Shown in pieces: positions 1 to 8,815 of a stretch of 64,000 bases of DNA. This stretch comes from Nonomuraea cavernae. Its GTDB lineage: Bacteria; Actinomycetota; Actinomycetes; Streptosporangiales; Streptosporangiaceae. The notes under the pieces are model-generated. The model saw only the letters and a list, made by a program, of their open reading frames with translations, was not told the origin of the DNA and ran no database searches. How positions within the stretch are numbered: the first letter of the stretch is position 1; the number at the start of each line of letters is the position of its first letter. The position numbers were made by a program, and so were the translations under genes. Where the stretch lies: the NCBI RefSeq assembly GCF_014646355.1, contig NZ_BMNH01000010.1, forward strand, positions 1-64,000, given 5' to 3'.

Positions 1-488
1 CCCTCGTAGGGGCGATGAGGACACCCGCGCCAAGCTGGCGAAGATCATTGGCGACATGTTGCGACCCCTCGTAGGGGCGATGAGGACATGGCCTGGAAGT
101 CGTCGGCGCGCTGAACGCGCTCATGCGGTTGCGACCCCTCGTAGGGGCGATGAGGACACGATCGTGGTCCGTGGCCATGAGGACACGATCTATTCGTTGC
201 GACCCCTCGTAGGGGCGATGAGGACTCCCGATCCTGTCCCTCAACCTGGCAGGGCTCGACACGTTGCGACCCCTCGTAGGGGCGATGAGGACGGGGGAGC
301 AAACCGCGCGTAGGCGCGGCAGTCTTCTAGTTGCGACCCCTCGTAGGGGCGATGAGGACTGGGCAGGGCCACGCCGTGGCAGGAGGTCCAGATGTTGCGA
401 CCCCTCGTAGGGGCGATGAGGACCACAGCGTGTGCACGAACGTCACGTTCGGCACCTCGTTGCGACCCCTCGTAGGGGCGATGAGGAC
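1..488 (-). CRISPR. CRISPR array 1 (truncated by window start)
   Basis: Eight copies of a 30-nt repeat are seen, the first cut by the window edge (1-22) and the rest starting at 58, 128, 196, 263, 330, 394 and 459. On the plus strand the repeat begins GTTGCGACCCCTCGTAGGGG and ends in GATGAGGAC; CCCCTCGTAGGGG is near-palindromic and should fold as the crRNA hairpin. Spacers are 35-40 nt. The leader is on the right (489-604), so the array is read on the minus strand, continuing the direction of the cas operon. The spacer at 158-195 contains a second copy of the repeat-end/spacer-start junction (ATGAGGACACGATC at 150-163 and 177-190). Confidence 0.97.
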
Positions 489-604
489 CCCACGGTAAAG
501 CCGCAGGTCAGAAGTGTGATGTTCGGGCCGTCGGATGAGGTTTTTGCAGTGAACCTCCGGTTGTACTGAAAACCCGGGAGGTCTGCTGCAAATTTCATGA
601 TCAA
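489..604 (-). promoter_or_regulatory. CRISPR leader of array 1
   Basis: Non-coding DNA between the first repeat of array 1 and cas2. Read on the minus strand it starts TGATCATG, has an inverted repeat with arms at 573-592 and 541-560 (TTTGCAG...CCGGAGGTTCACTGCAAAA type), a variable stretch, and a block GACCTGCGGCTTTACCGTGG directly against the first repeat. The same plan is found in the leaders at 8703-8815 and 28091-28204. It is likely to hold the array promoter and the sequence read by Cas1-Cas2 for spacer insertion. That role is inferred from position and conservation. Confidence 0.85.
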
Positions 605-619
605 GATGCTGGGTGCCGG

Positions 620-883
620 TCACAGGATATCGCTGGGAGCGGGTTGGGCGATGCCCCATTCCTGGCGTTCGGGTGTCGTGCCGGGAGGGAAGGTGAAGAC
701 GAGCACACTGTCGTAGCCGGCGTCGATCACGCTCTCGACCTCGTGGTGAAACCGCCGTAGCTGGGCAGGGCTCAGCGCGCCTTCGAAGACGCTCCGTTGC
801 ACGTGGTGAAGGTACTGGCGGCACAGTCGCAGGATGGCGGCGTTGCGCTTGGCCAGGGTGTCGTAGACCACGACCACGTACAC
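620..883 (-). CDS. cas2: CRISPR-associated endoribonuclease Cas2
   Basis: An 87-residue protein with the Cas2 ferredoxin-like fold signature: an N-terminal strand MYVVVVYDT carrying the conserved Asp, and a C-terminal VLVFTFPPG strand. It pairs with Cas1 in the spacer integration complex. The start is a GTG at 881-883, six bases after the cas1 stop, with GAGG just upstream. It is the last gene of the cas operon, and its stop is about 15 bases from the leader of array 1, so read-through into the array is possible. Confidence 0.95.
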   Translation of the reverse strand: MYVVVVYDTLAKRNAAILRLCRQYLHHVQRSVFEGALSPAQLRRFHHEVESVIDAGYDSVLVFTFPPGTTPERQEWGIAQPAPSDIL

Positions 884-889
884 GTGACC

Positions 890-1873
890 TCACCACCAGA
901 TCTTGAAGGGCTTGTACGGCGTCCCCTCCAAGCAGGTACGGGTGAGCTGCAGGGCTTCGAGGTACAGCAGCTCGTCATACGCCACGTTGCGGCCCAGAGC
1001 GCGATGCTGGATCGTCACCGCCAACTCGTCCCGCACGGTCTGCACCACCAGCTTGCGGCCCGGCTCGGACAGCATGGCCTGGTTGACATCGACGTCGAAA
1101 TGGGCTGGCTTGAGCTGGCCTCGCCCAGAGAGCCGGAGCAGGAGCCGTTCGGCGAACAGCGGCTTGAACACCTCGGCCAGGTCGAGGACGAGGGAGTGAC
1201 GCTGCCGTTCCATCGTGCTGTGCAGGAAGGCCACGCCCGAGTGCAGCGGCGTGAGCCGGATCGCTGACAGCAACCGGGCATAAATGATCCCGTTGACATA
1301 GCTGATGAACGCGTTGCCGGCGTTGCGCGGCGGACGGCGGCTGCGGCCGTCGAGCCGTAGCCAGTCGGGCAGCCGGGTGTCGAGGACGGCCCAGGCCGCT
1401 CGCCTGAAGATGCCTTCGGCGCCCATGAGCTCCTCACGCGTGGACGCCTCGGTGACGGAGGTTTCCAGCACCGCCATGGGCCGGGTCAGCAGTTTGCGGT
1501 CGATCACCCGTCGCACGTTCGTTGCCGCGCTGACCACGATCGCGCGGGCGATGTTCAGGGAGGCCGCGGAGTCCTCGGCTATCCGGGTCTGGGCGATGAC
1601 GGTCTGGCCGGAGGTGCTGGTTTCGGAGGTCAGCAGCGAACCGGCGTAGTCGCCGTAGTGGCTGAGGAAGTGAACGTTGATGCGGTGCTGGTTGAGCAGA
1701 CTGATCACTGCGGTGTTGATGTCCACCGGCTCGCACGCGACGATGTCGCGGACGTCGGTGATGGGGATGTGCACGGGCGAGCCGTCGGCCCGCTCGATGC
1801 GCAGTGACTGATCCTTGCGCCGGATCCGGCAAGGAGTAGTGAGCCAGTAGGTTCGGGCGGCTGTAGGCATCAT
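890..1873 (-). CDS. cas1: CRISPR-associated endonuclease Cas1
   Basis: 327 residues, normal for Cas1. It integrates new spacers at the leader end. The catalytic set is visible: a Glu in the GAEGIFRRA segment, the His of GVAFLHS, and the acidic pair in VLDLAEVFKP. The chosen start is the first of two tandem ATGs (1868-1873), which overlaps the cas4 stop (ATGA). The open frame continues upstream inside cas4, but that part is Arg/Pro/Gly shadow sequence with no Cas1 similarity. It lies between cas4 and cas2, the standard order in type I-B loci. Confidence 0.96.
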   Translation of the reverse strand: MMPTAARTYWLTTPCRIRRKDQSLRIERADGSPVHIPITDVRDIVACEPVDINTAVISLLNQHRINVHFLSHYGDYAGSLLTSETSTSGQTVIAQTRIAEDSAASLNIARAIVVSAATNVRRVIDRKLLTRPMAVLETSVTEASTREELMGAEGIFRRAAWAVLDTRLPDWLRLDGRSRRPPRNAGNAFISYVNGIIYARLLSAIRLTPLHSGVAFLHSTMERQRHSLVLDLAEVFKPLFAERLLLRLSGRGQLKPAHFDVDVNQAMLSEPGRKLVVQTVRDELAVTIQHRALGRNVAYDELLYLEALQLTRTCLEGTPYKPFKIWW

Positions 1874-2367
1874 TCGTTCCAGCAGTAGTCGGCAAAGGAG
1901 CACCCTCGGCAGGCCGACCTGCTGAGGAGCGGCGGTGAGCTGTCCGCGGAGATCACGGTCAGCACCTCCTCGATATCGGTCTCGGCCTGCTTCGCCGCCT
2001 CGGCGGTGTACGGCAGGCGCCGGGTGCGGCGGGTTTTCGGGTAGTGCAGGATCCCGCCCTGGGCGGCGATGCCCACGGCGTGCAATCGGTAGCAGTAGTG
2101 CATGGCCTGGGCCTCGTCGGCCTTCGTGGGCTTGGACGACGACTTGACCTCGTGGACCCAGGCCGCGCCGTCGAGGTGGTCGAGCTTGGCGGCGCCCAGA
2201 TCGACCGGCGAAGTGCGCGTATAGGAGGTTTCGTGGACCGCTTCGCCCAGCTGTACGGCGGCGCTGAGATGCTCGGGGCGGAACCCGCGCGCGTACAGCC
2301 AGAGCTGGCGGCGGCAGTGGTAGAGGTACTTTACGTGCACTCCGCCGACGTCTTCCGCGCCGATCAC
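1870..2367 (-). CDS. cas4: CRISPR-associated exonuclease Cas4
   Basis: 165 residues. Cas4 trims prespacers and helps select the PAM and orientation before Cas1-Cas2 integration. It has the single N-terminal cysteine (YHCRRQLWL), the RecB-type nuclease motif around VHEVKSSSK, and the C-terminal three-cysteine cluster CRGCSFADYC; together the four Cys bind an iron-sulfur cluster in this family. The start overlaps the cas3 stop by four bases and the stop overlaps the cas1 start, so translation is probably coupled through cas3-cas4-cas1. Confidence 0.95.
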   Translation of the reverse strand: MIGAEDVGGVHVKYLYHCRRQLWLYARGFRPEHLSAAVQLGEAVHETSYTRTSPVDLGAAKLDHLDGAAWVHEVKSSSKPTKADEAQAMHYCYRLHAVGIAAQGGILHYPKTRRTRRLPYTAEAAKQAETDIEEVLTVISADSSPPLLSRSACRGCSFADYCWNE

Positions 2368-4706
2368 AGCACCTCACCCGCCTGGTAGTTCTGGAAGGCG
2401 CGGCCATGGATCTCGCCGAGACCGAGCCGCTCATCGTAGTCCGCGTCGACGACCCGCACCCCGAGCCTTTTCTCCCACGTGGTGAGGGGCGCGGCCCAGT
2501 GCGGCATCGGGATCAGGTAACGCTCGGCGAGCAGACGCCCGGCTGCTTTATGGCCCGTCGTCAAGTCGGCTTCGTAGGCATCGCGATCCCGCTCCAGAAC
2601 GGCCTCCGTGCCGTCGAACAGCTCGTCGAAGCGCTCGGTGAGCTCGTCGCGGCTCACGAAGGGGTGGGCGAAGCCGAGGAAGGCCTCCGTGAACTCCTGT
2701 TGGTGTCTCAGCACGTCGTCGTACCATTCCTGACCCCATGCGCTGCCGTACACCTCGTCGAGCCACAGCCGGGCGTCCGCCTCATCGACCTCCTTGCCGT
2801 CATGGCGGGTCAGGATGTGCCAGCCCAGATCCACGGCGGGCCGGGGGTAGACGCCGTCGGCGTACTCCTCGCCCCCCTTGCGCCGGGGCGCGAAGGAGGC
2901 CGCGTGCACGACCACATCGGCAGGTGGCCTCGAACCGATCCGGTTGACCCGGCCGAACCGTTGCAGCAGAGCTTCCAGAGGCGCCGCCGACGTGAAGAGA
3001 CAGTCGAAGTCCACGTCCAGGCTCACCTCGACGACCTGGGTGGCGACCACCAGCCCCAGCTGACGGGGCCGCCCGACACCGAAGCGCTCACCGATGACCT
3101 GCTCCAGAGCGGAGCGGTCCATCCGGCGGAACCGTGAGTGCAGCAGGAAGGCAACGTCGGTGACCGGTGCCAACTCGGCGAACAACCCCTGGGCGTCCGC
3201 CACGTTGTTGGCCACCACGAGCACCGACTCGCCGCCCGCCAACCTGCGCTTGATCTCCCCGATCGACTCCGGATCGGTCAGCCGGTGCTCCCGCAGACCG
3301 AGCCGGTGCCGGGGCGGGGTGCCCGAGGTGGACGCCTCGACCAACCGGACGTCGTGGTCGAGCACCTGCCGGAACAGGCGGGCCAGCGCGTCAGGGAGTG
3401 TGGCCGACAGTACGGCGACGCGCCCGCCGAGCCGTTCCCACAGCCGGGCGGCGGCAAGGATGTAACCGAGCCGTCGGGGATCGTAGGCGTGCAACTCGTC
3501 CAGCACGAACACCGAGTTCGCCGCGTCGATCACGGTGCTCGAATGAGCCGGACCGGCCAGCACGCCCCGGAGGATCTGGTACGGCGTGCCGACCCGCACG
3601 GTCTCCCGGAACAACCGGGTGGCCGCAGCCCGCGAAACGGCCTTCCGCGCGGCCACGGCCTGCTCGTCGTCCCCGTCCTCCGGGCAGATCGCCGCCGCGA
3701 GGTGGTACGAAGCGGCCCGCGAGTGCATCACTCCCACCAGCGTGTCGTCGCCCAGAAGAGAGCCGAGTCGTACGGCCATGGCGTTGATGGAGGCCAGATA
3801 AGGCAGGGTGAAGAACACTCTCGGCACACCGCCCGTCCGGTGGGTGATCTCAGCCGCCTGCGTCGCCGCCCAAAGGAGCCCGCCCTCGGTCTTCCCTGAA
3901 CCAGTGGGAGCACGTAGCAGCAGGTGACCGCGTACCGACGCCGCCTCGGTCTGATGCGGGCGGAGCACCTGCCCCCTTCCCGCGAACACCTGCTCCAGCA
4001 ACGGCCGGAACCCGGCGCCGACGGGCTGGCGCGTGTGCAGCGTGCCGTGGGCTGACGAGACATGGTCCGCCAGGGTGACAGCGCCCTGCAGCAGAACAGC
4101 CACGAGCCCTTCATCCGGCGGAACCGGAAGCTCCCAGGCGTCCAACAGCTCGCTGAACACCCGCCTCGCCTCCCCGATCACGTCCACTTCTCCCGGAACG
4201 TGGGCCGTGATCGGTAAGCCCGCTTCCCTCGCCGTCCGCGCGAGCCAACCGGTGAGCTCGACGGCGACGTTCTCCGGGACCGGCCGCAAGCGGCTGCGCC
4301 ACTCCTCGTCGGAAGCTCCGCCGTACGCCTTGATGAGCGGACCACGCCCACCTTCCAGCGAGCGGTGGTGAGTGGCCACACCGGTGGCGACCCACATCAG
4401 CAGCCGTTCGTCGGTGACAAGCCCCGGCAGGAAGCCGAGCGAGACGATCTCGTGCCGTTCTCCCCACGATCTGACCAGGCCCTTGAGCATGTTCTGGAAG
4501 CCGTCCGGGATCTTCCCGGCATCGTGACAGAGCGCGGCCAGACACACCGCCGCCCAGAAGCGCCCCCCGGTGACCTGATCCACGAAGGAGATCTCACCTA
4601 CGCGCCGCCGCAGCGCGAGAGCCCCGTCCAGCGTCGCCGACAGATGAGCGGTGAGACTCTCCTCCGGGCTGCTCTTGGCGAGCATCTCGCGCAGTTCCAC
4701 GGTCAC
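2364..4706 (-). CDS. cas3: CRISPR-associated helicase/nuclease Cas3 (HD-helicase)
   Basis: 780 residues. Cas3 is the type I interference enzyme that nicks and unwinds Cascade-bound DNA. Near residue 60 is the HD nuclease motif (CHDAGK). The SF2 helicase core follows: Walker A APTGSGKTEGG near residue 267, the DEXH-type box VLDELHAYD, motif III LSATLP, then VEVSLDVDFD and QRFGRVNR of the second RecA lobe. HD and helicase are in one chain. It overlaps cas5 upstream and cas4 downstream by four bases each. All motifs look intact, so the I-B system is predicted to be active. Confidence 0.96.
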   Translation of the reverse strand: MTVELREMLAKSSPEESLTAHLSATLDGALALRRRVGEISFVDQVTGGRFWAAVCLAALCHDAGKIPDGFQNMLKGLVRSWGERHEIVSLGFLPGLVTDERLLMWVATGVATHHRSLEGGRGPLIKAYGGASDEEWRSRLRPVPENVAVELTGWLARTAREAGLPITAHVPGEVDVIGEARRVFSELLDAWELPVPPDEGLVAVLLQGAVTLADHVSSAHGTLHTRQPVGAGFRPLLEQVFAGRGQVLRPHQTEAASVRGHLLLRAPTGSGKTEGGLLWAATQAAEITHRTGGVPRVFFTLPYLASINAMAVRLGSLLGDDTLVGVMHSRAASYHLAAAICPEDGDDEQAVAARKAVSRAAATRLFRETVRVGTPYQILRGVLAGPAHSSTVIDAANSVFVLDELHAYDPRRLGYILAAARLWERLGGRVAVLSATLPDALARLFRQVLDHDVRLVEASTSGTPPRHRLGLREHRLTDPESIGEIKRRLAGGESVLVVANNVADAQGLFAELAPVTDVAFLLHSRFRRMDRSALEQVIGERFGVGRPRQLGLVVATQVVEVSLDVDFDCLFTSAAPLEALLQRFGRVNRIGSRPPADVVVHAASFAPRRKGGEEYADGVYPRPAVDLGWHILTRHDGKEVDEADARLWLDEVYGSAWGQEWYDDVLRHQQEFTEAFLGFAHPFVSRDELTERFDELFDGTEAVLERDRDAYEADLTTGHKAAGRLLAERYLIPMPHWAAPLTTWEKRLGVRVVDADYDERLGLGEIHGRAFQNYQAGEVL

Positions 4707-5362
4707 CCCTCCACCAGACCGGGATGCACCTGCGGCAGAGGGGCCACCACTCTGCCGTCCTCGTCGGCCCAGCCGGAGTCGACCACCACGTCATTCCGGC
4801 CCGAGGCGTCGAAGTGGTAGCCATCCCACCGGGTCCGATGACGGTTGAGTGACACGGCGGTCGGCAAGCGCAGCAGCGTTCCGGCGGCGACAGGCGCGAG
4901 ACCTTCGGGAAGCACCGCGTCGCCTTGGCAGCCGGGGCCGGCACGCAGCGTCACGCGGCGGGTCGTCAACCCGACCAGGTCCTGGCTCCTTCCCAGCCGC
5001 AACGGCCACACCGGCCTGCGCAACCTGCGTTCCCAGAAGGCGACCTCCTCGGTGAGCCACACCGTGAGCGTGACGTCGGCCAGAAACTCGCGTTCGCGCG
5101 GCGTCGGATCGGCTTTCTTCCCGGTGGCGTCCAGCGGATGGTAGGTCTCCAGATCGACCCCCTTGCCACGCGCGTGAAAGGCCATGGCGAACCGCGTCTC
5201 CACGTTGACGGCATTCCAGCCCCCGGCCGCCGCCGCGAGCACGCCGCCCACGGTCGCCGGGGGAGGGCACGGCAATGCCACCTGGACCCCCGCATACAAC
5301 GGATTGCGGAAGGAGACGATCGGCGCGGTCACCGTCACCTTCAGCGCCTCGGTCGTGGTCAT
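4703..5362 (-). CDS. cas5: Cascade subunit Cas5 (type I-B/Tneap-like)
   Basis: 219 residues. The N-terminal segment FRNPLYAGVQVALPCPPPAT with the following VGGVL is the classic Cas5 signature of type I-B (Cas5t) proteins. Cas5 caps the 5' handle of the crRNA in Cascade and contacts Cas7 and Cas8. It overlaps the cas7 stop and the cas3 start by four bases each, so Cascade subunits and Cas3 are probably made from one transcript. No catalytic role is expected, as Cas6 is present. Confidence 0.9.
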   Translation of the reverse strand: MTTTEALKVTVTAPIVSFRNPLYAGVQVALPCPPPATVGGVLAAAAGGWNAVNVETRFAMAFHARGKGVDLETYHPLDATGKKADPTPREREFLADVTLTVWLTEEVAFWERRLRRPVWPLRLGRSQDLVGLTTRRVTLRAGPGCQGDAVLPEGLAPVAAGTLLRLPTAVSLNRHRTRWDGYHFDASGRNDVVVDSGWADEDGRVVAPLPQVHPGLVEG

Positions 5363-6393
5363 GCCTTCGGATCCTCGAACCAGGTGTCCCGCTCACCCCG
5401 CTCGATCTGCTCGGCCAGAGCGCCGAACAGCACCCGCGGATGGTCGATGAGCAAGCTTCCGGCGCTGATCAGATCGGCGAGCTCGGCCTGGGCGCGCTCT
5501 CGCTGTTCGCCGAGGAAACCCGGCGCCCAGCCCAGCAGCACCGGCCCGTCGAGCTCGTCGGCCCATGCCTCGATCTCCGCACGCAGCACGCCCGCGTCGA
5601 ACAGCGCACGATCGCCCCGGACACCGAGCACGCGGGTGAACGGATTGATCCCGCCTTTCACCGGTGCGAGGAGGATGAGCGCCGGGGTCCGGTCGCCGTA
5701 GTGCATCGACCTCTTGGCACCACCCCGTACGGCGGTCAGCGTGCGGAGCAGCAGAGCGGCCCTGCGGCGTCTCTCCTCGATCGTTAGCCGCAGCGCGGAA
5801 CAGCCGCGAAAGGCGACCGGCTCCGCGCCGTTGTCAGCTGCCTCCTTGGCGGCGGGCTCCGGCAGGGCGATCTTCAATCCTGCGCCGTCGATCTCGAAGA
5901 CCCCGATGCGAGCCAGGTCGAGCAGAACGTCACCGGCCAGCTCGGCGCTGTAGAACTCGTGACCGTGCAGCACCGGGTTCTCGCCGGCGGCGAAGCCACG
6001 GCTCATCGTCCCGAAGTCCCGCTCCGGGCGGCGCGGAGCGACCGACACGAACGTCCCCGTGGCCAGGACCGTGTCCCTCTGACATGTCTTGGTCTTGTCG
6101 CCCTTCACCGCGACCATGTAGCCGAACAGGTCGTCGTCCAGATAGCGGTCTGGACGGCCGTGCGTGTACGCCTGCTGCTTCTGGCCACTGCCCGACCGCA
6201 CCACCGGAGAGACCGGTTCCGAGGCAGGCAGGGAGTCCCGCAGCCAGCGGCGGAACGCCTGCGCCGACACGTACGGATGGATGTCACGGCCGACCCGCAG
6301 TTGCTTCACCGTGGCGACGTTGTCCTCACCGAGACCGTTGTTCGGCGCTCCGGCCACCACATCGAGGACGACCTTTCCCACCAGGTAGCTCAT
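5359..6393 (-). CDS. cas7: Cascade backbone Cas7 (DevR/Cst2-like)
   Basis: 344 residues. Cas7 copies polymerise along the crRNA and form the Cascade backbone. The opening strand (VGKVVLDVVAGAPNNG), the basic ATVKQLRVGRDIHPYVSAQAF region and the later GGAKRSMHYGD and LAPVKGGINP segments resemble the DevR/Cst2 family of type I-B. Its start is three bases after the cas8 stop. The subtype rests on family resemblance plus the neighbouring Cas5t- and Cst1-like proteins. Confidence 0.9.
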   Translation of the reverse strand: MSYLVGKVVLDVVAGAPNNGLGEDNVATVKQLRVGRDIHPYVSAQAFRRWLRDSLPASEPVSPVVRSGSGQKQQAYTHGRPDRYLDDDLFGYMVAVKGDKTKTCQRDTVLATGTFVSVAPRRPERDFGTMSRGFAAGENPVLHGHEFYSAELAGDVLLDLARIGVFEIDGAGLKIALPEPAAKEAADNGAEPVAFRGCSALRLTIEERRRRAALLLRTLTAVRGGAKRSMHYGDRTPALILLAPVKGGINPFTRVLGVRGDRALFDAGVLRAEIEAWADELDGPVLLGWAPGFLGEQRERAQAELADLISAGSLLIDHPRVLFGALAEQIERGERDTWFEDPKA

Positions 6394-6396
6394 CTC

Positions 6397-7800
6397 TCAC
6401 TCATCGCCTTTCAGGTAGTCCATGTCCTCCGGATGCTCCTTCTCCTCATCCGCCATCGCGGCGGCGACCTCCGCCCGGTCCGCGGGCTTGAACCCCAGCT
6501 CGTGCAGTCGCTGAAGCGCCGCGACGATGAGCAGTTGCCGATGGAACCACGCCTGCTCCACCTCGGGGTCGAAGAGCAGCCGGAACTGGTGCTCGGTGAT
6601 CAGCGGGCCGTCGATCCCGCTGTCCTGGTCCAGCAGGGCGTCGATGTTGCGGCGCATGAGCCAGTGCCGCATCCGACGCGGCTCCTTCAGCGTCGCGTTG
6701 AACGCCCGGAGCCGCCCTGCGGAGTTCTCCGCGTTCAACCACGAGGCCACCTGCGCTCCGGCGGCCTTGATCTCGTCGATCTCGTTCTGGTTCATCCGCA
6801 TCACCTCGATCACGAAGGAGAAGCACAGCTCGGCCAGTTCGGCGGTGTCCGCACGGATCACGGCCCGGTCCAGCTGCGCGGTCAGATAGCGGCCACACGC
6901 ACGGGCGATCTGCTCTGGCGCCCGGAAGGCGTTGCGCGCCAGCCCGAGCACGCCCGGACGGTCCGCCGTCGCGTGGGCGCGCAACAGCGCCGGAAACCCG
7001 CGTCTGAGAGGCGGCCGGGCCGATCGCCGCAGCCATTCGGCCAACGGCTGCTCAAGCGACTGGATCTCCAGCGTCTGGCCGCGGTTGTTGTTACTGAAGA
7101 CCAGCAACTCCACGCCGGCGGTCAGCCTGTCCTCGTGGTGCCGCAACGCCTGGAGGGCCATCACCTCGTTCGAGAGCACCTTGTGGGGATCGGCCTTGCC
7201 CAAGGCGATCAGCTGCCGGTTACGCTCCACTCGCCGCGAAAGCGTCCGGGCCATGAATCTCTCGTCCCAGCTGTGCAGGACGGTGGACGGCCCGCCGGTC
7301 AGACGGCAGCCGTACGGCAGGGCGTAGAAACTACAGAGGCACGGCCAGCACAGCGCCATCCCGGCGTGCCCGCGCGGCGTGTTGTTCCGGTAGAGATCGC
7401 TCTCGGCCAGGGGCACGTCGACCTTGCCGTAGTAGCCCACCGCTTCCCGCCCGCACAGCACGCACGGCGCGTCAGGCCAGGTTGCGGGCTCCGGGCATCG
7501 GCGCCATTCCCGGACGGCGTCGCGTACGGTGTCGTCGTTCTTCTTCGCGTTGCTGTGATGGCTCATCTTCGAGTTCGGGAAGAAGGACATGCTGGCCTTG
7601 AGCCAGAAGCCCCGGTCGCTCTTCGTGTCACGCACGAGGGCGGCGGTCACAGCGTCCCGGGTGACCGTCTCGACCGCAGTCTCGAAGCCGTCCGGCGTGA
7701 GACTCTCGACGGTCGACGCCTTGCCGAGGAACACCATGGCGTAGGCGCCGACCCGCTGCAGGGGGTGCGCCGTCAGCCTGAGCCGATGAGCTTCGCTCAT
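6397..7800 (-). CDS. cas8: Cascade large subunit Cas8 (Cst1/Cas8a1-like)
   Basis: 467 residues. Cas8 recognises the PAM and recruits Cas3. It has a CxxC...CxxC zinc-finger-like pair (CVLCGREAVG, then CWPCLCSFYALPYG about 60 residues on), typical of the Cst1/Cas8a1 group found with DevR-type Cas7. The C-terminal third is helical and ends in an acidic tail. The start is the ATG at 7798-7800, which overlaps the cas6 stop by four bases; upstream open frame is cas6 shadow. Cas8 diverges quickly, so context adds much of the support. Confidence 0.87.
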   Translation of the reverse strand: MSEAHRLRLTAHPLQRVGAYAMVFLGKASTVESLTPDGFETAVETVTRDAVTAALVRDTKSDRGFWLKASMSFFPNSKMSHHSNAKKNDDTVRDAVREWRRCPEPATWPDAPCVLCGREAVGYYGKVDVPLAESDLYRNNTPRGHAGMALCWPCLCSFYALPYGCRLTGGPSTVLHSWDERFMARTLSRRVERNRQLIALGKADPHKVLSNEVMALQALRHHEDRLTAGVELLVFSNNNRGQTLEIQSLEQPLAEWLRRSARPPLRRGFPALLRAHATADRPGVLGLARNAFRAPEQIARACGRYLTAQLDRAVIRADTAELAELCFSFVIEVMRMNQNEIDEIKAAGAQVASWLNAENSAGRLRAFNATLKEPRRMRHWLMRRNIDALLDQDSGIDGPLITEHQFRLLFDPEVEQAWFHRQLLIVAALQRLHELGFKPADRAEVAAAMADEEKEHPEDMDYLKGDE

Positions 7801-8525
7801 CCCGCCACCCAGCCGAAACCGGCGGCGTTGGCCTGTCCCAGACCCCAACTCCAGATCGCCTGCAGCGTCTCGGGCGGCCCGGTGAGCTCGACCTCGACGG
7901 GCGCTCCTGGCTTGGCTCCCTGGCCGACGGTGAACGACCTCTTGGAACCGATCCACGTGATCGCCGTCAGATACACCTCCGGGTCCAGCCCGAGCGTCTC
8001 CGCCTTCCGCCGCAGATTGCGCTGGAAGAACACCGGGAACTCCGGGTCGGCCGGCATCAGCCAGGCCTGCCGGGTGGTCCGGGTCCCGCTGTCATCGCGA
8101 CCAGTCCCTTTCATGACCACGGGCGTAACCGTCCGGAACCGTCCCCGGCCCGACCCGAAACCGGGATGCTCGACGATGGCCGCCTTCAACACCCGGAAGG
8201 CCGCCCCACCCCAGTCGAGCAACTCCCGCTGCTTGACCCCCTGAGCCAGCGCGGTCAGCACCTCGAACCGCGGGCTGCCGAGCTCCACGTAGCCCCGTCC
8301 ACCTGCCGCGTATGCTCCCCGCCGTCGCACGGCCCTGGGGAACACCGGTGCTCCATGCCCCAGCGGCACCATGCCGTGCGGTCCCGTACCCCGATGATGC
8401 AACTCCCGTCCAAGCTCGGGTGCCGTGTGCGCCAGCAGGTCGTACGCCAACGACCGGCCTGGTGCCAGCACCTTCGCCCACGCGAGTTCGGTCGCCGCCG
8501 TGGTGACCTCGATCCGCAACCTCAC
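7797..8525 (-). CDS. cas6: CRISPR repeat endoribonuclease Cas6
   Basis: About 242 residues. Cas6 cuts the pre-crRNA inside each repeat. The C-terminal glycine-rich loop (GLGQANAAGFGWV) is the family hallmark, and the middle segment WIGSKRSFTVGQGAK is basic. I chose the GTG at 8523-8525 because GGGAGGAAGCA sits at ribosome-binding distance; an upstream start at 8579 would bury that site. It is the first gene of the I-B operon and the only Cas6 in the window, so it probably matures crRNAs from all three arrays, including those used by the type III module. Confidence 0.93.
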   Translation of the reverse strand: MRLRIEVTTAATELAWAKVLAPGRSLAYDLLAHTAPELGRELHHRGTGPHGMVPLGHGAPVFPRAVRRRGAYAAGGRGYVELGSPRFEVLTALAQGVKQRELLDWGGAAFRVLKAAIVEHPGFGSGRGRFRTVTPVVMKGTGRDDSGTRTTRQAWLMPADPEFPVFFQRNLRRKAETLGLDPEVYLTAITWIGSKRSFTVGQGAKPGAPVEVELTGPPETLQAIWSWGLGQANAAGFGWVAG

Positions 8526-8702
8526 TGCTTCCTCCCGCCGGTTCGGCCCTTCACCCGACACAGATGGACGAAGACTCAAGCGGCTTGCTGGGCTGCGTGT
8601 CCGTGCAGGTCAACGCCAAGGCGACGGAGAAACCGCCGGATGGTGGCCGTGAAGGCGATTCGCGGGCTACCCTGCGTCCAGGACGTCATCGCTGCCCTTG
8701 GT

Positions 8703-8815
8703 GATCATGGTTTTGCAGCGAACCTCCCGGAGTTTCTGCACAACCGGAGGTTCACTGCAAAACCGAGTCTCCAGCCACCAGATTCGTACGGCTTGACCTG
8801 CGGCTTTACCGTGGG
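8703..8815 (+). promoter_or_regulatory. CRISPR leader of array 2
   Basis: Read on the plus strand it starts TGATCATG, carries an inverted repeat with arms TTTTGCAGCGAACCTCCCGG (8711-8730) and CCGGAGGTTCACTGCAAAA (8744-8762), and ends in the block GACCTGCGGCTTTACCGTGG against the first repeat. It is the mirror image of the array 1 leader, so the two arrays diverge from either side of the cas operon. The 177 bases between it and the cas6 start (8526-8702) hold no convincing gene and probably contain the operon promoter. Confidence 0.85.

Noticed and set aside
1874-2434. Extension of cas1 upstream of 1873
   Set aside because: The sequence is cas4 in another frame; Cas1 similarity begins at the tandem ATG.
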